From assembly GCA_010909165.1 (NCBI GenBank), contig MU008160.1, positions 930,001 through 994,000 on the forward strand: a DNA stretch of 64,000 nucleotides. The letters are read 5' to 3'. This document shows, one piece after another, positions 46,435 to 57,800 of this stretch (the stretch's first letter is position 1; the number at the start of each line of letters is the position of its first letter). The translations under genes and the position numbers were made by a program. Under the pieces are notes generated by a model. It had not been told where the DNA came from, did no database searches, and saw only the letters and a list, made by a program, of their open reading frames with translations. The stretch comes from Anthoceros angustus (Eukaryota; Streptophyta; Anthocerotopsida; Anthocerotales; Anthocerotaceae).

Positions 46435-46545
46435 CACGGGCGTGGCCTCAAGCCTGCTCAAAGCCTCACGGGCGTGGCCTCATGCGTGCTCAAAACCTCA
46501 CGAGCGTGGCCTCAAGACTGGTCAAAGCCTTGAAGGCTGCCTCAT
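46435..46545. repeat. Minisatellite, about 33 bp x 3-4
   Basis: Units of CACGGGCGTGGCCTCAAG with CTGCTCAAAGCCT. The GGCCTCAAG core foreshadows the large composite satellite from 47.5 kb. Confidence 0.75.
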
Positions 46546-46834
46546 CCCTCCCAAAGCCTAGAAACCCTCGTGATGCTGCTCTCTTGAGCACGTACGTACA
46601 TCGGGGTGCACTAATATCACAGCCAATTCAGCCTCCTCCATAACCATCCCAACATATATTATACATATATATGGGTGTTAGGGCAAAACGAAAACATCTA
46701 ACGTAGACGAGGGTTAGTCCCCCATGGTGCCCTCCTAAGGGTTGTTCCCTTTGTCTTGGGGTAGATGGTTTTCCCATCTCTTTTTCATAATAAAGTCTTC
46801 AATTCACGTAGAGAAGATCGATGCATGAGGCGGA

Positions 46835-47017
46835 CATTGTGTGATCAGAAATGTTTCTGCGGCATACGGTTGTGTTCGAGCTTGTGTGATCAGAATTGTT
46901 TCTGCGGCATACGGTTGTGTTCGAGCTTGTGTGATCAGAAATATTTCTGCGGCATAAGGTTGTGTTCGAGCTTGTGTGATCAGAAATGTTTCTGCGGCAT
47001 ACAATTGTGTTGGAGCT
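46835..47017 (+). repeat. Minisatellite, 45 bp x 4, open in frame
   Basis: Four units of exactly 45 bp with TTGTGTGATCAGAAATGTTT, CTGCGGCATACGG and TTGTGTTCGAG. Because 45 is a multiple of three it reads as a 15-residue repeat containing LCDQKCFCGI. The frame around it has no supported start, so it is not called as a gene. Confidence 0.85.
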
Positions 47018-47469
47018 GATGTGGCCTGGTAAAATACTAAGGAATCTAGAAGATGCCCTTGAAAAGAGGCATATAGTACATGGAAAATTTCCCTTGACAC
47101 ACACCCATCGCAAGGTGACGAGAACAATATGCCATAGTTGCGGGTGCATTAGCCTTCATTTATGTTATTGAAGCATGTAAGAGCCTCGTATGAGTTCTCC
47201 ATATTGATCCAAGCATTTTCCTAACATAGAATTCCCGCATCAAAATTAACCAGGGGTATCAAGCCCCAAGGGTCCCACAGTTTCAGGGTTGATGGCAATA
47301 CAATTGCCCCGCTGCTCCGCCTATGCTACACCACCTCCTACGTACCCGGCCGAGGTATGAGACATAGATTGGCATCTTGTGAGGCCATACCTCGGTAGCC
47401 AAATCACCTTGATGGAGTTGTGAAGGAAGATTCACTGGGGAAGAATATCAAGATTCTACAAATTAGGTT
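47018..47469. other. Intergenic DNA
   Basis: No gene recognised. Confidence 0.3.
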
Positions 47470-50095
47470 TACTAAACAAACCGAGGCTTCTGACAAGCAT
47501 CCTGACCAAGGCTTCAAGCACCCTATGTAAGTTTACTAAACAAGCCGAGGTTTCAAGCACCCTAACCAAGGCCTCAAGCACCTCGTCTGAGGCCTCAAGC
47601 ATCATGTGCAAGTTTACTGACAGACTGAGGCCTCAAGCATCCTGACCGAGGCCTCAAGCATCCTGTGTAAGTTTACTAAACAGATTGAGGCCTCAAGCAC
47701 CCTGACCGAGGCCTCAAGCATCCTATTCAAGTTTTCTAAAAAGACTGAGGCCTCAAGCACCCTGACCGAGGCCTTAAGCATCCTAACCGAGGCCTCAAGC
47801 ATCCTGTGTAAGTTTACTAAACAGATTGAGGCCTCAAGCACGCTGACCGAGGCCTCAAGCACGCTGACCGAGGCCTCAAGCACCCTGACCGAGGCCTCAA
47901 GCATCGACCGAGGCCTCAAGCATCCTGTAAGTTTACTAAGCAGTTGAGGCCTCAAGCACCACAGAGGCCTTAAGCATCCTATGCAAGTTTACTAAGCAGA
48001 CCAAGGCCTCAAGCACCACGACTATGTAGAGTTGCTTGTCTTTATGCATCTTGCCATAGTTGGCATCAAACCATATAAAAATTCTCATGTATCATACCAT
48101 GGTTGTCGCCAAACCATACAAAAATTGTAAGTGGTTGCATTCTAATGTCGAATCTTTCTCCCAGCATATGTCAAAACTTTCTTCCAGCATATGTATCGAT
48201 AAAGGAGAGCAACATGGTAATTGTGGTGGTAAACACGTCAATCATTACTTTAAAAAATTATAAATAATAAATTCAGCCGAAAAATGGTTTCGATTAGGCC
48301 ATTCAAAGTTTTGTAACTTGTTAAGATGACAAAGTTGCAAAAATTGAGAATTATACAAACCGAGGCCTCAAGCATCCTGTAAGTTTACTAAGATTGAGGC
48401 CTCAAGCACTGACCGAGGCCTCAAGACGCTGACCGAGGCCTCAAGCACCACCGAGGCCTCAAGCATCCCGACAGGCCTCAAGCATCTGTAAGTTTACTAA
48501 GCAGTTGAGGCCTCAAGCACCTGACCGAGGCCTTAAGCATCCTATGCAAGTTTACTAAGCAGACCAAGGCCTCAAGCACCACGACTATGTAGAGTTGCTT
48601 GTCTTTATGCATCTTGCCATAGTTGGCATCAAACCATATAAAAATTCTCATGTATCATACCATGGTTGTCGCCAAACCATACAAAAATTGTAAGTGGTTG
48701 CATTCTAATGTCGAATCTTTCTCCCGATATGTCAAAACTTTCTTCCATATGTATCGATAAAGGAGAGCAACATGGTAATTGTGGTAAGCACGTCAATCAT
48801 TACTTTAAAAAATTATAAATAATAAATTCAGCCGAAAAATGGTTTCGATTAGGCCATTCAAAGTTTTGTAACTTGTTAAGATGACAAAGTTGCAAAAATT
48901 GAGAATTATACAAACCGAGGCCTCAAGCATCCTGTGTAAGTTTACTAAGCAGTTGAGGCCTCAAGCACGCTGACCGAGGCCTCAAGCACTCGAGGAGGCC
49001 TCAAGCATCGACCGAGGCCTCAAGCATCCCGTAAGTTTACTAAGCAGTTGAGGCCTCAAGCACCAGAGGCCTTAAGCATCCTATGCAAGTTTACTAAGCA
49101 GACCAAGGCCTCAAGCACCACGACTATGTAGAGTTGCTTGTCTTTATGCATCTTGCCATAGTTGGCATCAAACCATATAAAAATTCTCATGTATCATACC
49201 ATGGTTGTCGCCAAACCATACAAAAATTGTAAGTGGTTGCATTCTAATGTCGAATCTTTCTCCCAGCATATGTCAAAACTTTCTTCCAGCATATGTATCG
49301 ATAAAGGAGAGCAACATGGTAATTGTGGTGGTAAGCACGTCAATCATTACTTTAAAAAATTATAAATAATAAATTCAGCCGAAAAATGGTTTGATTAGGC
49401 CATTCAAAGTTTTGTAACTTGTTAAGATGACAAAGTTGCAAAAATTGAGAATTATACAAACCGAGGCCTCAAGCATCCTGTAAGTTTACTAAGCAGTTGA
49501 GGCCTCAAGCACGAGGCCTCAAGCCGCTGACCGAGGCCTCAAGCACCACCGAGGCCTCAAGCATCGACCGAGGCCTCAAGCATCCTGTGTAAGTTTACTA
49601 AGCAGTTGAGGCCTCAAGCACCACAGCCAGGGGCCTCAAGCATCTGTGTAAGTTTACTAAGCAGTTGAGGCCTCAAGCACCTGACCGAGGCCTTAAGCAT
49701 CCTATGCAAGTTTACTAAGCAGACCAAGGCCTCAAGCACCACGACTATGTAGAGTTGCTTGTCTTTATGCATCTTGCCATAGTTGGCATCAAACCATATA
49801 AAAATTCTCATGTATCATACCATGGTTGTCGCCAAACCATACAAAAATTGTAAGTGGTTGCATTCTAATGTCGAATCTTTCTCCCAGCATATGTCAAAAC
49901 TTTCTTCCAGCATATGTATCGATAAAGGAGAGCAACATGGTAATTGTGGTGGTAAGCACGTCAATCATTACTTTAAAAAAAATTATAAATAATAAATTCA
50001 GCCGAAAAATGGTTTCAGTTAGGCCATTCAAAGTTTTGTAACTTGTTAAGATGACAAAGTTGCAAAAAATTGAGAATTATACAAATCTAATTCGA
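47470..50095. repeat. Composite satellite: ~380-bp block x 4 plus GAGGCCTCAAGC minisatellite
   Basis: A short unit (GACCGAGGCCTCAAGCA, often with TCCTGTGTAAGTTTACTAA) forms arrays between four copies of a block of about 380 bp: roughly 47,982-48,361, 48,540-48,914, 49,079-49,461 and 49,700-50,089. The block runs from CTATGCAAGTTTACTAAGC through GACTATGTAGAGTTGCTTG, CATATAAAAATTCTCATG and ATCGATAAAGGAGAGCAAC to GAGAATTATACAAAC. Spacing is about 540-620 bp, as in a higher-order repeat. Short frames of 67-69 codons within each block start at TTG and repeat with the satellite; they are not genes. Confidence 0.88.
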
Positions 50096-50159
50096 TACAA
50101 TGTCGGTCTAATTGTTCAATTGAGTGTAAGGCATGTATGATGTGCTAAATTATTGGAAA

Positions 50160-50415
50160 CTGTTTGCGGGCTGCGAGCACAGCGGTGGGCGTGCCGGCTT
50201 GCAGGTTGCGAGCATAGCGGTGGGGCGCAAGCTTACGGTCTGCGAGCACAGCAGTGGGCGCAAGCTTGCGGGCTGCGAGCACATCAGTGAGCGGATAGAA
50301 GCGGGTTGCAAGGCAGGCAAGCTTGTGCTTCGAGCACAGTGGCGGGCTTCAAGCACAACGAGGGGCTTCAAGCACAGCGGCGGGCCTCGAGCACAGCCGC
50401 GGGCTACGAGCGTTT
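50160..50415. repeat. Minisatellite, about 30-36 bp, degenerate
   Basis: Repeated GGGCTGCGAGCACAGCGGTG and CTTCAAGCACAGCGG-like units with CGCAAGCTTGCG stretches, about eight units. Confidence 0.7.
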
Positions 50416-50629
50416 TCAAATCAGGAGCCTAGGAGGTGGGAGCGCTTTGTTGCTAACATTGCTGCTACCATGTTGACTCGATGCTGACATGTTGAATTCC
50501 GAGATTTGAATTGAACAATGGTTTAAATTTGGTGGTACATCCCTAATCACGCCTGAAGGAGAATCGAGCGTGATAAGGGGTGTACGGGCACCTATCGACT
50601 AAGGAAATTTGAGCCCTAATCTTTGCCCA

Positions 50630-51445
50630 TGTCCCCCTCACATGGCAGGGTGTCAATTGGGGAGCACGCTTGCAGAAATTTGCACGATTGGAGGTTCCAA
50701 GATGGCGGGTAAATGAGGCATTGCGTGAACTACAGCCAGAGCATTTGGTGAGGAGAGCTCATATATGCATCCGGCGTGTCCAATACATGAATCTCGGGCA
50801 CATGGACTATGAGTCGAACATTGGTGCTAACTTGTTGACAAGGTGACATGCTTGGGATAAGTTGTATCGATACTACATGAACGTGCACACGTGCATAGAT
50901 GGGGTAACCCACTTTGTCACCTGGTGCGTGTTGGAGGATAACAAGCAAGGTCTGACCATTTTCAATGCCTATGCTTAGTTTGTGAGACAGTTTGGGCACC
51001 CTCTGAAGCTTCGTTCGGACTTTGTGGCGGAACACAACCTCATTGAAGACGACATGAACAGAGCAAGGCCTCAGGAACGAGGCAGCAGCTTCATCCGTGG
51101 TCCTTCTATCCACAACCAGGTAGGCTTGGTGTGGGCAATCGCTAGCCTACACAGGGATGGGAGCATCACTAACTTGTGAAGGCGTTTCATCGAATGCAAC
51201 GGATTGAGCACTTCTGACAGTCGCTGTCTAACAAGTGGGACTTCCTATTAAGTCCTACATGGAAGAATTGGAGGAGAGCGAGGAACTAGATGTGACAAAC
51301 CCCCAGCACATGCACTCGCTGCATGCAACGTTCCTGCCCACCATGAGGGTGGAGTTGGAAAGGATGGTAGGCGGTGCAACCCCCTCTTACTTGAACGGTG
51401 CGCAACGGAGACCGGTGCCCAACTTGCGGGGACACTATGCTTAGA
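50630..51445 (+). pseudogene. Integrase-core (DDE, rva_4-like) transposase remnant, second copy
   Basis: In order on the + strand: LQKFARLEVPRWRVNEALRE, EHLVRRAHICIRRVQY, WDKLYRYYMNVHTCIDGVTH, FVTWCVLEDNKQ, then FGHPLKLRSDFVAEHNLIED, FIRGPSIHNQ, and after a frame change YMEELEESEEL, DVTNPQHMHSLHATFLP. Two acidic positions of a DDE fold are visible (the IDG strand, and RSD before EHNLIEDD). After HNQ the expected RIERLW with the catalytic Glu is replaced by unrelated residues. In-frame stops lie near 50,849 and 50,975. Same family as the remnant at 33.8-34.6 kb and better preserved. No TIR is visible on either side. Confidence 0.65.
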
Positions 51446-51609
51446 ACGTGGCTCCCGCAATGCCGCCACTTCACAACATCCAATTGCTAACGGAGGTGCG
51501 AACAAGCAGCTAGGATCCATTGGGGTTTTGCATTTGTTATTGGTCTTTAGTTGTTATGGACTATACATTTGGTGAGGATCTGATATATCGAGCGCCTGCG
51601 GTTTTGCAT

Positions 51610-51765
51610 TGTTAGCTTGTTGACGTGTTTGCATGTCACATTGTTGACATGTTTGATTGTCACATTATTGACGTGTTTGCATATCAGCTTGTTGACATAT
51701 TTGCATGTCACCTTGTTGACGTGTTTGCATGTCACCTTGTTGACGTGTTTGCATGTCATGTTGGT
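51610..51765. repeat. Minisatellite, about 24 bp x 6-7
   Basis: Units of CTTGTTGACGTGTTTGCATG plus TCAC, slightly varied. The open minus frame is an 8-residue repeat and not a gene. Confidence 0.85.
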
Positions 51766-51929
51766 ACGACACACATTAGGTACATATTTGAATAAGGTTT
51801 TTATGCTCAATCACAAGTCGCATAGCTCGAGAAACATTGCTTAAGTTGTCAGGCTCGTGATTCGAGTGTTGCATGAGTCACTTGTTTTTTCAACACACAA
51901 TGTGGTATACCAAACCTCGCTTTAACCCC

Positions 51930-52546
51930 TTTGTCAATCTACGCAAGACCAAGATTATGCAGTTCCCTAGATAAGAAAGGTAAGTGCAAATTCTATTATG
52001 ATGGTCAAGAGGTGGAGATGGTCTGCTCCTATACGTATCTAGGTGTCACTATTTTTGGCCCCAATTTCAACTGGACCTCTTCTACCTCTTCTCGTGCTAC
52101 AAAGGGGATGAGCTATGTTTTTGCTTTACGCCATGCTTTATACATGATGAATATTCAGGATATCAACCTTTGGAAGTAGCTTTTGTCCACGTTGGTCATT
52201 CTGTTTGCATTGTATGGTGCTGAAATATGGGGTCCGAATCTCTCTCCATCGTCTTTGGCAAAGGTGGAAAAGGTTCAAGCTTCCTTTATTCGAGCTCACA
52301 TTGACTAGAAGCGCTCGACCCCTTTACATATCCTCCTTTCTGAAATTTGTCACCTTTCCCCTTGAACTTGAGGGCCTTTTTTGCCTGTCTTCTTTCCTCT
52401 ACTGCCTTCAGTTCTTTGACATTGCCAACCCCAATCTTTCCCCGTACCGCCTACTGACCTATAGGTCTTCCCGTTCGCTTTGGCTCAATACTGATTCTCA
52501 GGCTTCCTTTTGTTGGCTCTCTCAAGTCTCTAAACTCCCAACTTAG
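51930..52546 (+). pseudogene. LINE reverse transcriptase, C-terminal fragment
   Basis: Frame 51,931-52,179 has YDGQEVEMVCSYTYLGVTIF, FNWTSSTSSRATKGMSYVFA and NIQDINLWK. After a stop the same frame goes on with LVILFALYGAEIWGP, AKVEKVQASFIRAHID and PLHILLSEICHL. The YLG block, the LYGAEIWG block and the EKVQ..FIR block are the normal order after the catalytic core of a LINE reverse transcriptase. Catalytic YxDD is absent because the 5' part is missing, as is usual for truncated LINE insertions. Confidence 0.7.
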
Positions 52547-52929
52547 CCTACTCCCTACTCCATGCAAGACCATTGCAAGCTCCCTACTTGCAATGGTCTA
52601 GAGCTTGCAAAATGGCAAACTCTAGACTCTATCTCTTCTAGCTTTTTGACCGTCAGTAGGCTTTGTCAGACTCCTTATAGGTTTTGCCTCTTTTTTTCCT
52701 CTTTTTCCTCCTTTATCACTTCTTAAAGAGTTCTTGTTTTTCTAGTTTAGACGTACATATGTGTATTCGGTTTTTCCCCTCTTTTACGTTGTACTATCTC
52801 TGTCCCATGATGGTCCTTCCATCCTTAGCGGACATAATAAAGTTGTCGTTGTGGTTGTTGCCACTCCGAAACATAGTTCATGGTGGGACCGTGTGTCTAG
52901 AGAGATTATTTTAGTACAGAGTGATCGAT
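52547..52929. other. Intergenic DNA, possible 3' part of the LINE
   Basis: Pyrimidine-rich. The stretch TTTTGCCTCTTTTTTTCCTC at about 52,680 and a GGACATAATAAAGTTGTCGT near 52,830 may belong to the 3' UTR of the LINE. No gene. Confidence 0.3.
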
Positions 52930-53040
52930 ACACCATATGAGCTTTCCTTTTCACTGTCTGCTTGGTACACCATAGGAGCTTTCCTTTTTGCTATCTGCTT
53001 GGTACATCATAGGAGCTTTCCTTTTTGTTGTCTGCTGGGG
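52930..53040. repeat. Minisatellite, about 38 bp x 3
   Basis: Three units with CATAGGAGCTTTCCTTTT and GTCTGCTTGGTACA. Confidence 0.75.
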
Positions 53041-53408
53041 AGGTTTGAAGACCTGGTGTCTCATGTTGTAACAGAAATATGCTGCACATCGAGAACTCTC
53101 GTTACCAGCTCAATGAAGTCATGATTGTAGAAATCTCCAATTAGAGATGGTTGAACACAATATGCATACGTTCAAAATACAGATGCCATGAATATCGAGA
53201 TAACACCCCATCTAAAAGAAAGGTGGAGACTTTATAAAAAAGAAGAGATGGAAAAACCCAACGCCGAATGTCGATCCCAAAACTACCAACCGTCCCAAGT
53301 ATGTTGTGGTCAGAGACAAGAAAAGGCCTACCTACGACCAGTGTCGCTGATGCCGCATCTCCACGCTCGTTGCCATCCTACAAATAGCGTTGGCCAATGC
53401 TTCTGCAA

Positions 53409-53413
53409 GGCAA
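53409..53413. repeat. Left target-site duplication GGCAA of the Copia element
   Basis: GGCAA directly before the 5' LTR, matched by GGCAA at 60,222-60,226. Confidence 0.85.
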
Positions 53414-53592
53414 TGTCAATAAAAAGAGTTTAACCCCGCCCTTGGGTTGTGTAAGTTAGGGCTAGTTATTTGTAACTTAGGGTTACACATACAATTTTGT
53501 ATTTAACGGACACTTGTGTTTAATTTATTCATTTCGCTTCTTGTGCACTTGTGAGTGTTTGTGTACGAGAGCTTCCGCTTTATTTATTCTCA
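53414..53592 (+). repeat. Copia 5' LTR
   Basis: 179 bp, TG...CA ends, no difference from the 3' LTR seen by eye. Such short LTRs are usual for Copia. Confidence 0.95.
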
Positions 53593-53604
53593 TGGTATCA
53601 GAGC
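53593..53604 (+). promoter_or_regulatory. Copia primer-binding site
   Basis: TGGTATCAGAGC, complementary to the 3' end of initiator methionine tRNA, immediately after the 5' LTR. Confidence 0.92.
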
Positions 53605-53806
53605 AGGATACAATTTAGTGTTAATATGCTGGGTCTATAGATCGCATTATGCACATAATCTAGCGCACTCTATTCTAGAGTAGGCTACGTTGTGTGCATA
53701 ATGGGTTGTAGACCCTGCATGCTGAGCACTAGGTTAATTGATCCTGGAAAAATTCTAAACTTCTAATTAATGATGCTTTTGGAAGTCACTAGAGAATCTT
53801 GTCGAT

Positions 53807-54355
53807 ATGACTCGTAGGAATTCCAATCGTCCTCAGCGGGCTGTTGGGCATTTCTGCAATCACAGGACTAGGTGTCACTCACCTAGTGAAAATTCACATA
53901 GCTATTTGGAGGAGGCAGACTACTCACCTAGTCTGATTCGGTCTCAAAGGCCTGCTGAATTGATTCTTGAGTCACAGCCCAATTTTCACCTCAACAGAAG
54001 TCAGCGCAGAGCTGAATTTAGGAGGAGTACGGCTGCGCATCGACGAGAGAATCCAGTGTTAGAAGACGATCAGACAACGAGACAATCCATTTCAAGTCTA
54101 CGTGCAGAGATTGCTGCTAGATTCTCAGTCCAGGAGGAGGCCGTCGCAAGACTGAATTCCATTACTCTGCGATCTTGGCAATTGACCTCTACAATCTTAC
54201 AAGCAGTTCAGCGTGCTGATAGCCACGTCATTAGGACACACGACTGCCTGGTTGATGTTGGAGGAGCGGTGATTCTCCTTGCCGCTCATCAGGGGTTGAC
54301 GCTAAATACCTGGCCTGCCGTCTTAAGAGGATTGGATCAGATCACATTGAAGTAG
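53807..54355 (+). CDS. Copia accessory 5' ORF, unknown function
   Basis: 182 codons from ATG (GATATGACTCG), in the leader between the PBS and gag. Residues 1-85 are Arg/Ser/His-rich and basic; residues 90-182 look helical (RQSISSLRAEIAARFSVQEE, VARLNSITLRSWQLTSTILQ, LRGLDQI). There is no zinc knuckle, protease or known capsid motif. It ends 470 bp before the gag ATG. Most Copia elements have a single gag-pol frame, so a separate frame here is unusual. It could be an acquired host fragment or a lineage-specific nucleic-acid-binding protein; both are inference. The frame is clean while pol is broken. Confidence 0.55.
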   Translation: MTRRNSNRPQRAVGHFCNHRTRCHSPSENSHSYLEEADYSPSLIRSQRPAELILESQPNFHLNRSQRRAEFRRSTAAHRRENPVLEDDQTTRQSISSLRAEIAARFSVQEEAVARLNSITLRSWQLTSTILQAVQRADSHVIRTHDCLVDVGGAVILLAAHQGLTLNTWPAVLRGLDQITLK

Positions 54356-54825
54356 CGAGACGAGACCAACCAACCTCGCTACACCGCAAGGAAGGCAGGA
54401 AACAGAGGCGGCTTGATCTGTGCTGGATTCAGCGCTGGTGGGCGCTCCAACGCAAGCGCAGGGCATGAGCCAACGCCTGGCGACGGGGGTCTTCAGCCAG
54501 CTACCAACCGTCGTGGTCATCAGACATGACGGTTGGTTATTCTTGACATCTGTCACCGAACGTCACTTGTGAGTAGGCATCTTGCCCTAAGAATAGCGTT
54601 TCATATCATGGTGAGTTGTGAACGGGTGCTAACCTAATGAAACGTTACCTTCGCATTTTACCTATCGATTCATGTCGTTTTGGGGCTATTCCGACAGAGA
54701 GGTAGATGAGTCTTCAGATGTAGAGTAAGACTTCTTACAGTCACTTGCATCACAGTTTCCAGTGTTTGCTCTTCTTGCTTTCCTGGAGAATCAGACACTT
54801 CCATTACCTCACTAATATAGCCCAC

Positions 54826-57800
54826 ATGGGTACCGTTGTAGCTGGTCAGTCCACCTCTGTTGGTTCCTCTTACTCTGGGGAATTCAAAGAAAAGGACAGG
54901 TTTGACGGGAAGCCTGCCAGATTCGAGAGCTGGAAAGCCAGAATGAAGGCAAACTTGAATGCACGTGATGTCTTGGAGTTTGTGGATGGAACGATTCCGA
55001 ATCCACACACTGTTCCATCAACTGCAGCACAACAACCCACAGCTGATGATATAGCAAAGTGGAACAAAGGAAATAAAGTTGCATTTGCTATCATTCTGAG
55101 TGGGCTAGATGAAACCACTGTCACTGAAGTGGAATTTCTGGAGACGGCAGCCGCTGTTTGGACCCAATTAGTGGACACGTACCAAGTTCAAAATGTCTGC
55201 ACCTTGATTCATGTTCGAGAACAATTTCACAGTCTGAGGATGAAGGAAGGGGATCCAGTTGGAGCCTATGTCACAAAGTTGAGGTACCTCCGGGCACAGT
55301 TGTCTGCGGTTGGTGCCAAGACGACTGATGTGGAGATGGTTGCTCAGCTGTTGACCGGCTTGCCTCATCGGACTTTTATCTCGAGCGTCGTCTTATGCGC
55401 CTATGCCGCAGCAAGTGGTCAGCCGACCTCCCTGAACTTGAATGAAATCATTGGTGCGCTTCTGCAAGAGGAGCAAAGCCGTCATAAGCCTTATGGCACT
55501 CGTCTTCGAGGCGAGAAGGTCCTTTTTGCAGCAAAAGGCAAAGGACCTTGGAAGGGCAAAGGGAAGAAGGGTGCTTACTCACCTCACATCCAAACCTCCT
55601 CGATGCCTGCCACACCCAAACGGCAAGGCAGCTGTAATTGGTGCCAGGTGCCAGGCCACTGGGAACGTGACTGCCGCAAAAAGAAAGCCGGTGAAGCCAA
55701 GAAGGAAAGCAAACCTGAGGCCCATGTCACATCCAATGAGAAGAATTCGACTCAGCAGAAACATAAGAGCAGCAGTTCTGTACTAACTGTGTGCTTTACT
55801 TCATACAGGGGAACTTCATCATCCTGGTTTGTTGATTCAGGTGCTACTGCACATGTCTGTAACAACCGCCAGCTTTTCTCTACCTTGCACAAACAGAGGT
55901 CACCTCAGTCTGTCTACGTTGGTGACTCTAGAGGTGTTGAAGTCAAGGGCTGTGGAGTTGTAGTTATACCTTTGCTAGGAGGTGCTTCCTTGCGCTTAGA
56001 AGATGTGTTGTATGTACCCGACATGAGCAAAAATCTTCTGAGCATTAGGGCTGTTGCACAAAGTCAGCAATATGGCTTCCGTTTTGAGGATAGAAAATGC
56101 TACATCTATGAGCTAAGTTGTCCTCAAGACTATGTAGCCAAGGCCATACTAGTGGATGACCTATACCAGCTAGTCACAGTTTCTAAGTCAAAAACTAGGG
56201 CCTTAGTTGCTGCATCTTATGCACAAGCTAATCTCTGGCATGCTAGATTGGGTCATGTCAACAAGTTTAAGCTTAATGTCATGGCCAATTCAGATTTGTA
56301 TAGGGAAAAATTACCTTCCTGTTTCAAGCTTTTAGAGTCCTGCAGTTCTTGTATTCTGTCCAAGCAGAAAGAGTTGCCTTTTAAAAACAAAGCGCCTAAT
56401 CGAGCTAAGGCCTTGCTTGAACTGATCCATGCTGACATTGCTGGGAAAATCCAAGTAAAGTCGTTAGGTGATGCAGAATACTATCTAACATTGACAGATG
56501 ATTTCTCAAGATACACGTGGACCTTCCCTATCAAACACAAGAGTGATGTGTATGAGCAGATTGCTTCCTGGATCCCTATGGTACAACGCCAGACAGGTCA
56601 TTTGGTGAAGTGTTTTCGGACTGATAACGGCGGAGAATTTACAGGCCAGAAGTTTGATGATCTCTTCCAGCAGTGTGGGATTATACGCCAACTCTCCGTA
56701 CCTTACACCCAGCAACAAAACGGGGTTGCTGAGAGAAAAAACCAAACTATTATGGGGATGACCAGGTGCATGCTATCATACACGCAGGCTACATAAAGTT
56801 ATCAAGGGCGCGTTACAGAATTACCTATTAAAATACAGCATCCGCCTATCGGAAAACACCCTATGAAGCTTTCTGGGGTAGGAAGCCAAGCTTGGTCCAT
56901 CTGAAGGTGTTCGGATCTCCTGCTTTTGCATTCATACCTGAAGCAAAGAGGAAAAAGTTAGATGATCGCTCTCGACAGTTGGTGTTTGTTGGATATTCAG
57001 AAGAGTCAAAGGCCTACAAGTTGTTTGACCCAGCTACGTCCAAGATAACTCTGTCAAGGAGTGCAACTTTTAAGGAGCTTGTCTTCCCTCATAATGAGTG
57101 TGCACAGACGCTCAGCCGTTCTTCTCGCCTGATTTGTTGGTGGACGATCAACGTCAGCCCTGCTCACTACCCCACCCGACGGAGAGTCACCAGATGCTGG
57201 CGATCATGCAGCTGTGAACGAGCTGATTGATCCTGATCCCCGCTTGGCCACCGACTCCTCACAACCTTCACCGCCACAGACATGATCAAATTCGTCGATG
57301 CAGTCCCGCCAAACAAGAGGAGAGTGATGAAGAACGATGCGATCTTGAAGTGTAGCGATCACGTTGATGATGGGTCTCAGATAGCTGTGTTCAAAGTTAT
57401 TCGAATGAAGAGGAGCACCATCTCGCAGCGGGGATTCATCCCAGGTACCGCTCGCGAACGTGCAGGCGTGATTGGCACGAACCTCCATATCAGGCCATTG
57501 ACTTTCGCAGGCCATCTGCCCATGTTACAGATGTCCATGTTCCTGAGGTTCGACCTGACCCTCAGAGTTATAAGGAAGCACTTGAAGGGCCTGATGGTCA
57601 TCACTGGAGGACTTCAATTGATGACGAATATAATTCGTTGATCAAAAACAACACCTGGGAACTTGCAGACTTGCCACCTGGACGAAAGCCGATCACGTGT
57701 AAGTGGGTCTTCAAAACTAAGCTGAAGGCAGATGGCTCTATTGCCCGGTATAAATCACGACTGGTGGCTCGGGGTTTTTCACAGATACCTGGCATAGACT

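Noticed and set aside
48060-49992. Repeated 67-69 codon frames beginning at TTG
   Set aside because: They are the same satellite block read three times, without ATG or any domain.
47470-50095. CRISPR-like regular repeats
   Set aside because: Units are adjacent or separated by related sequence, spacers are not unique, the genome is eukaryotic and no cas gene is present. It is a satellite.
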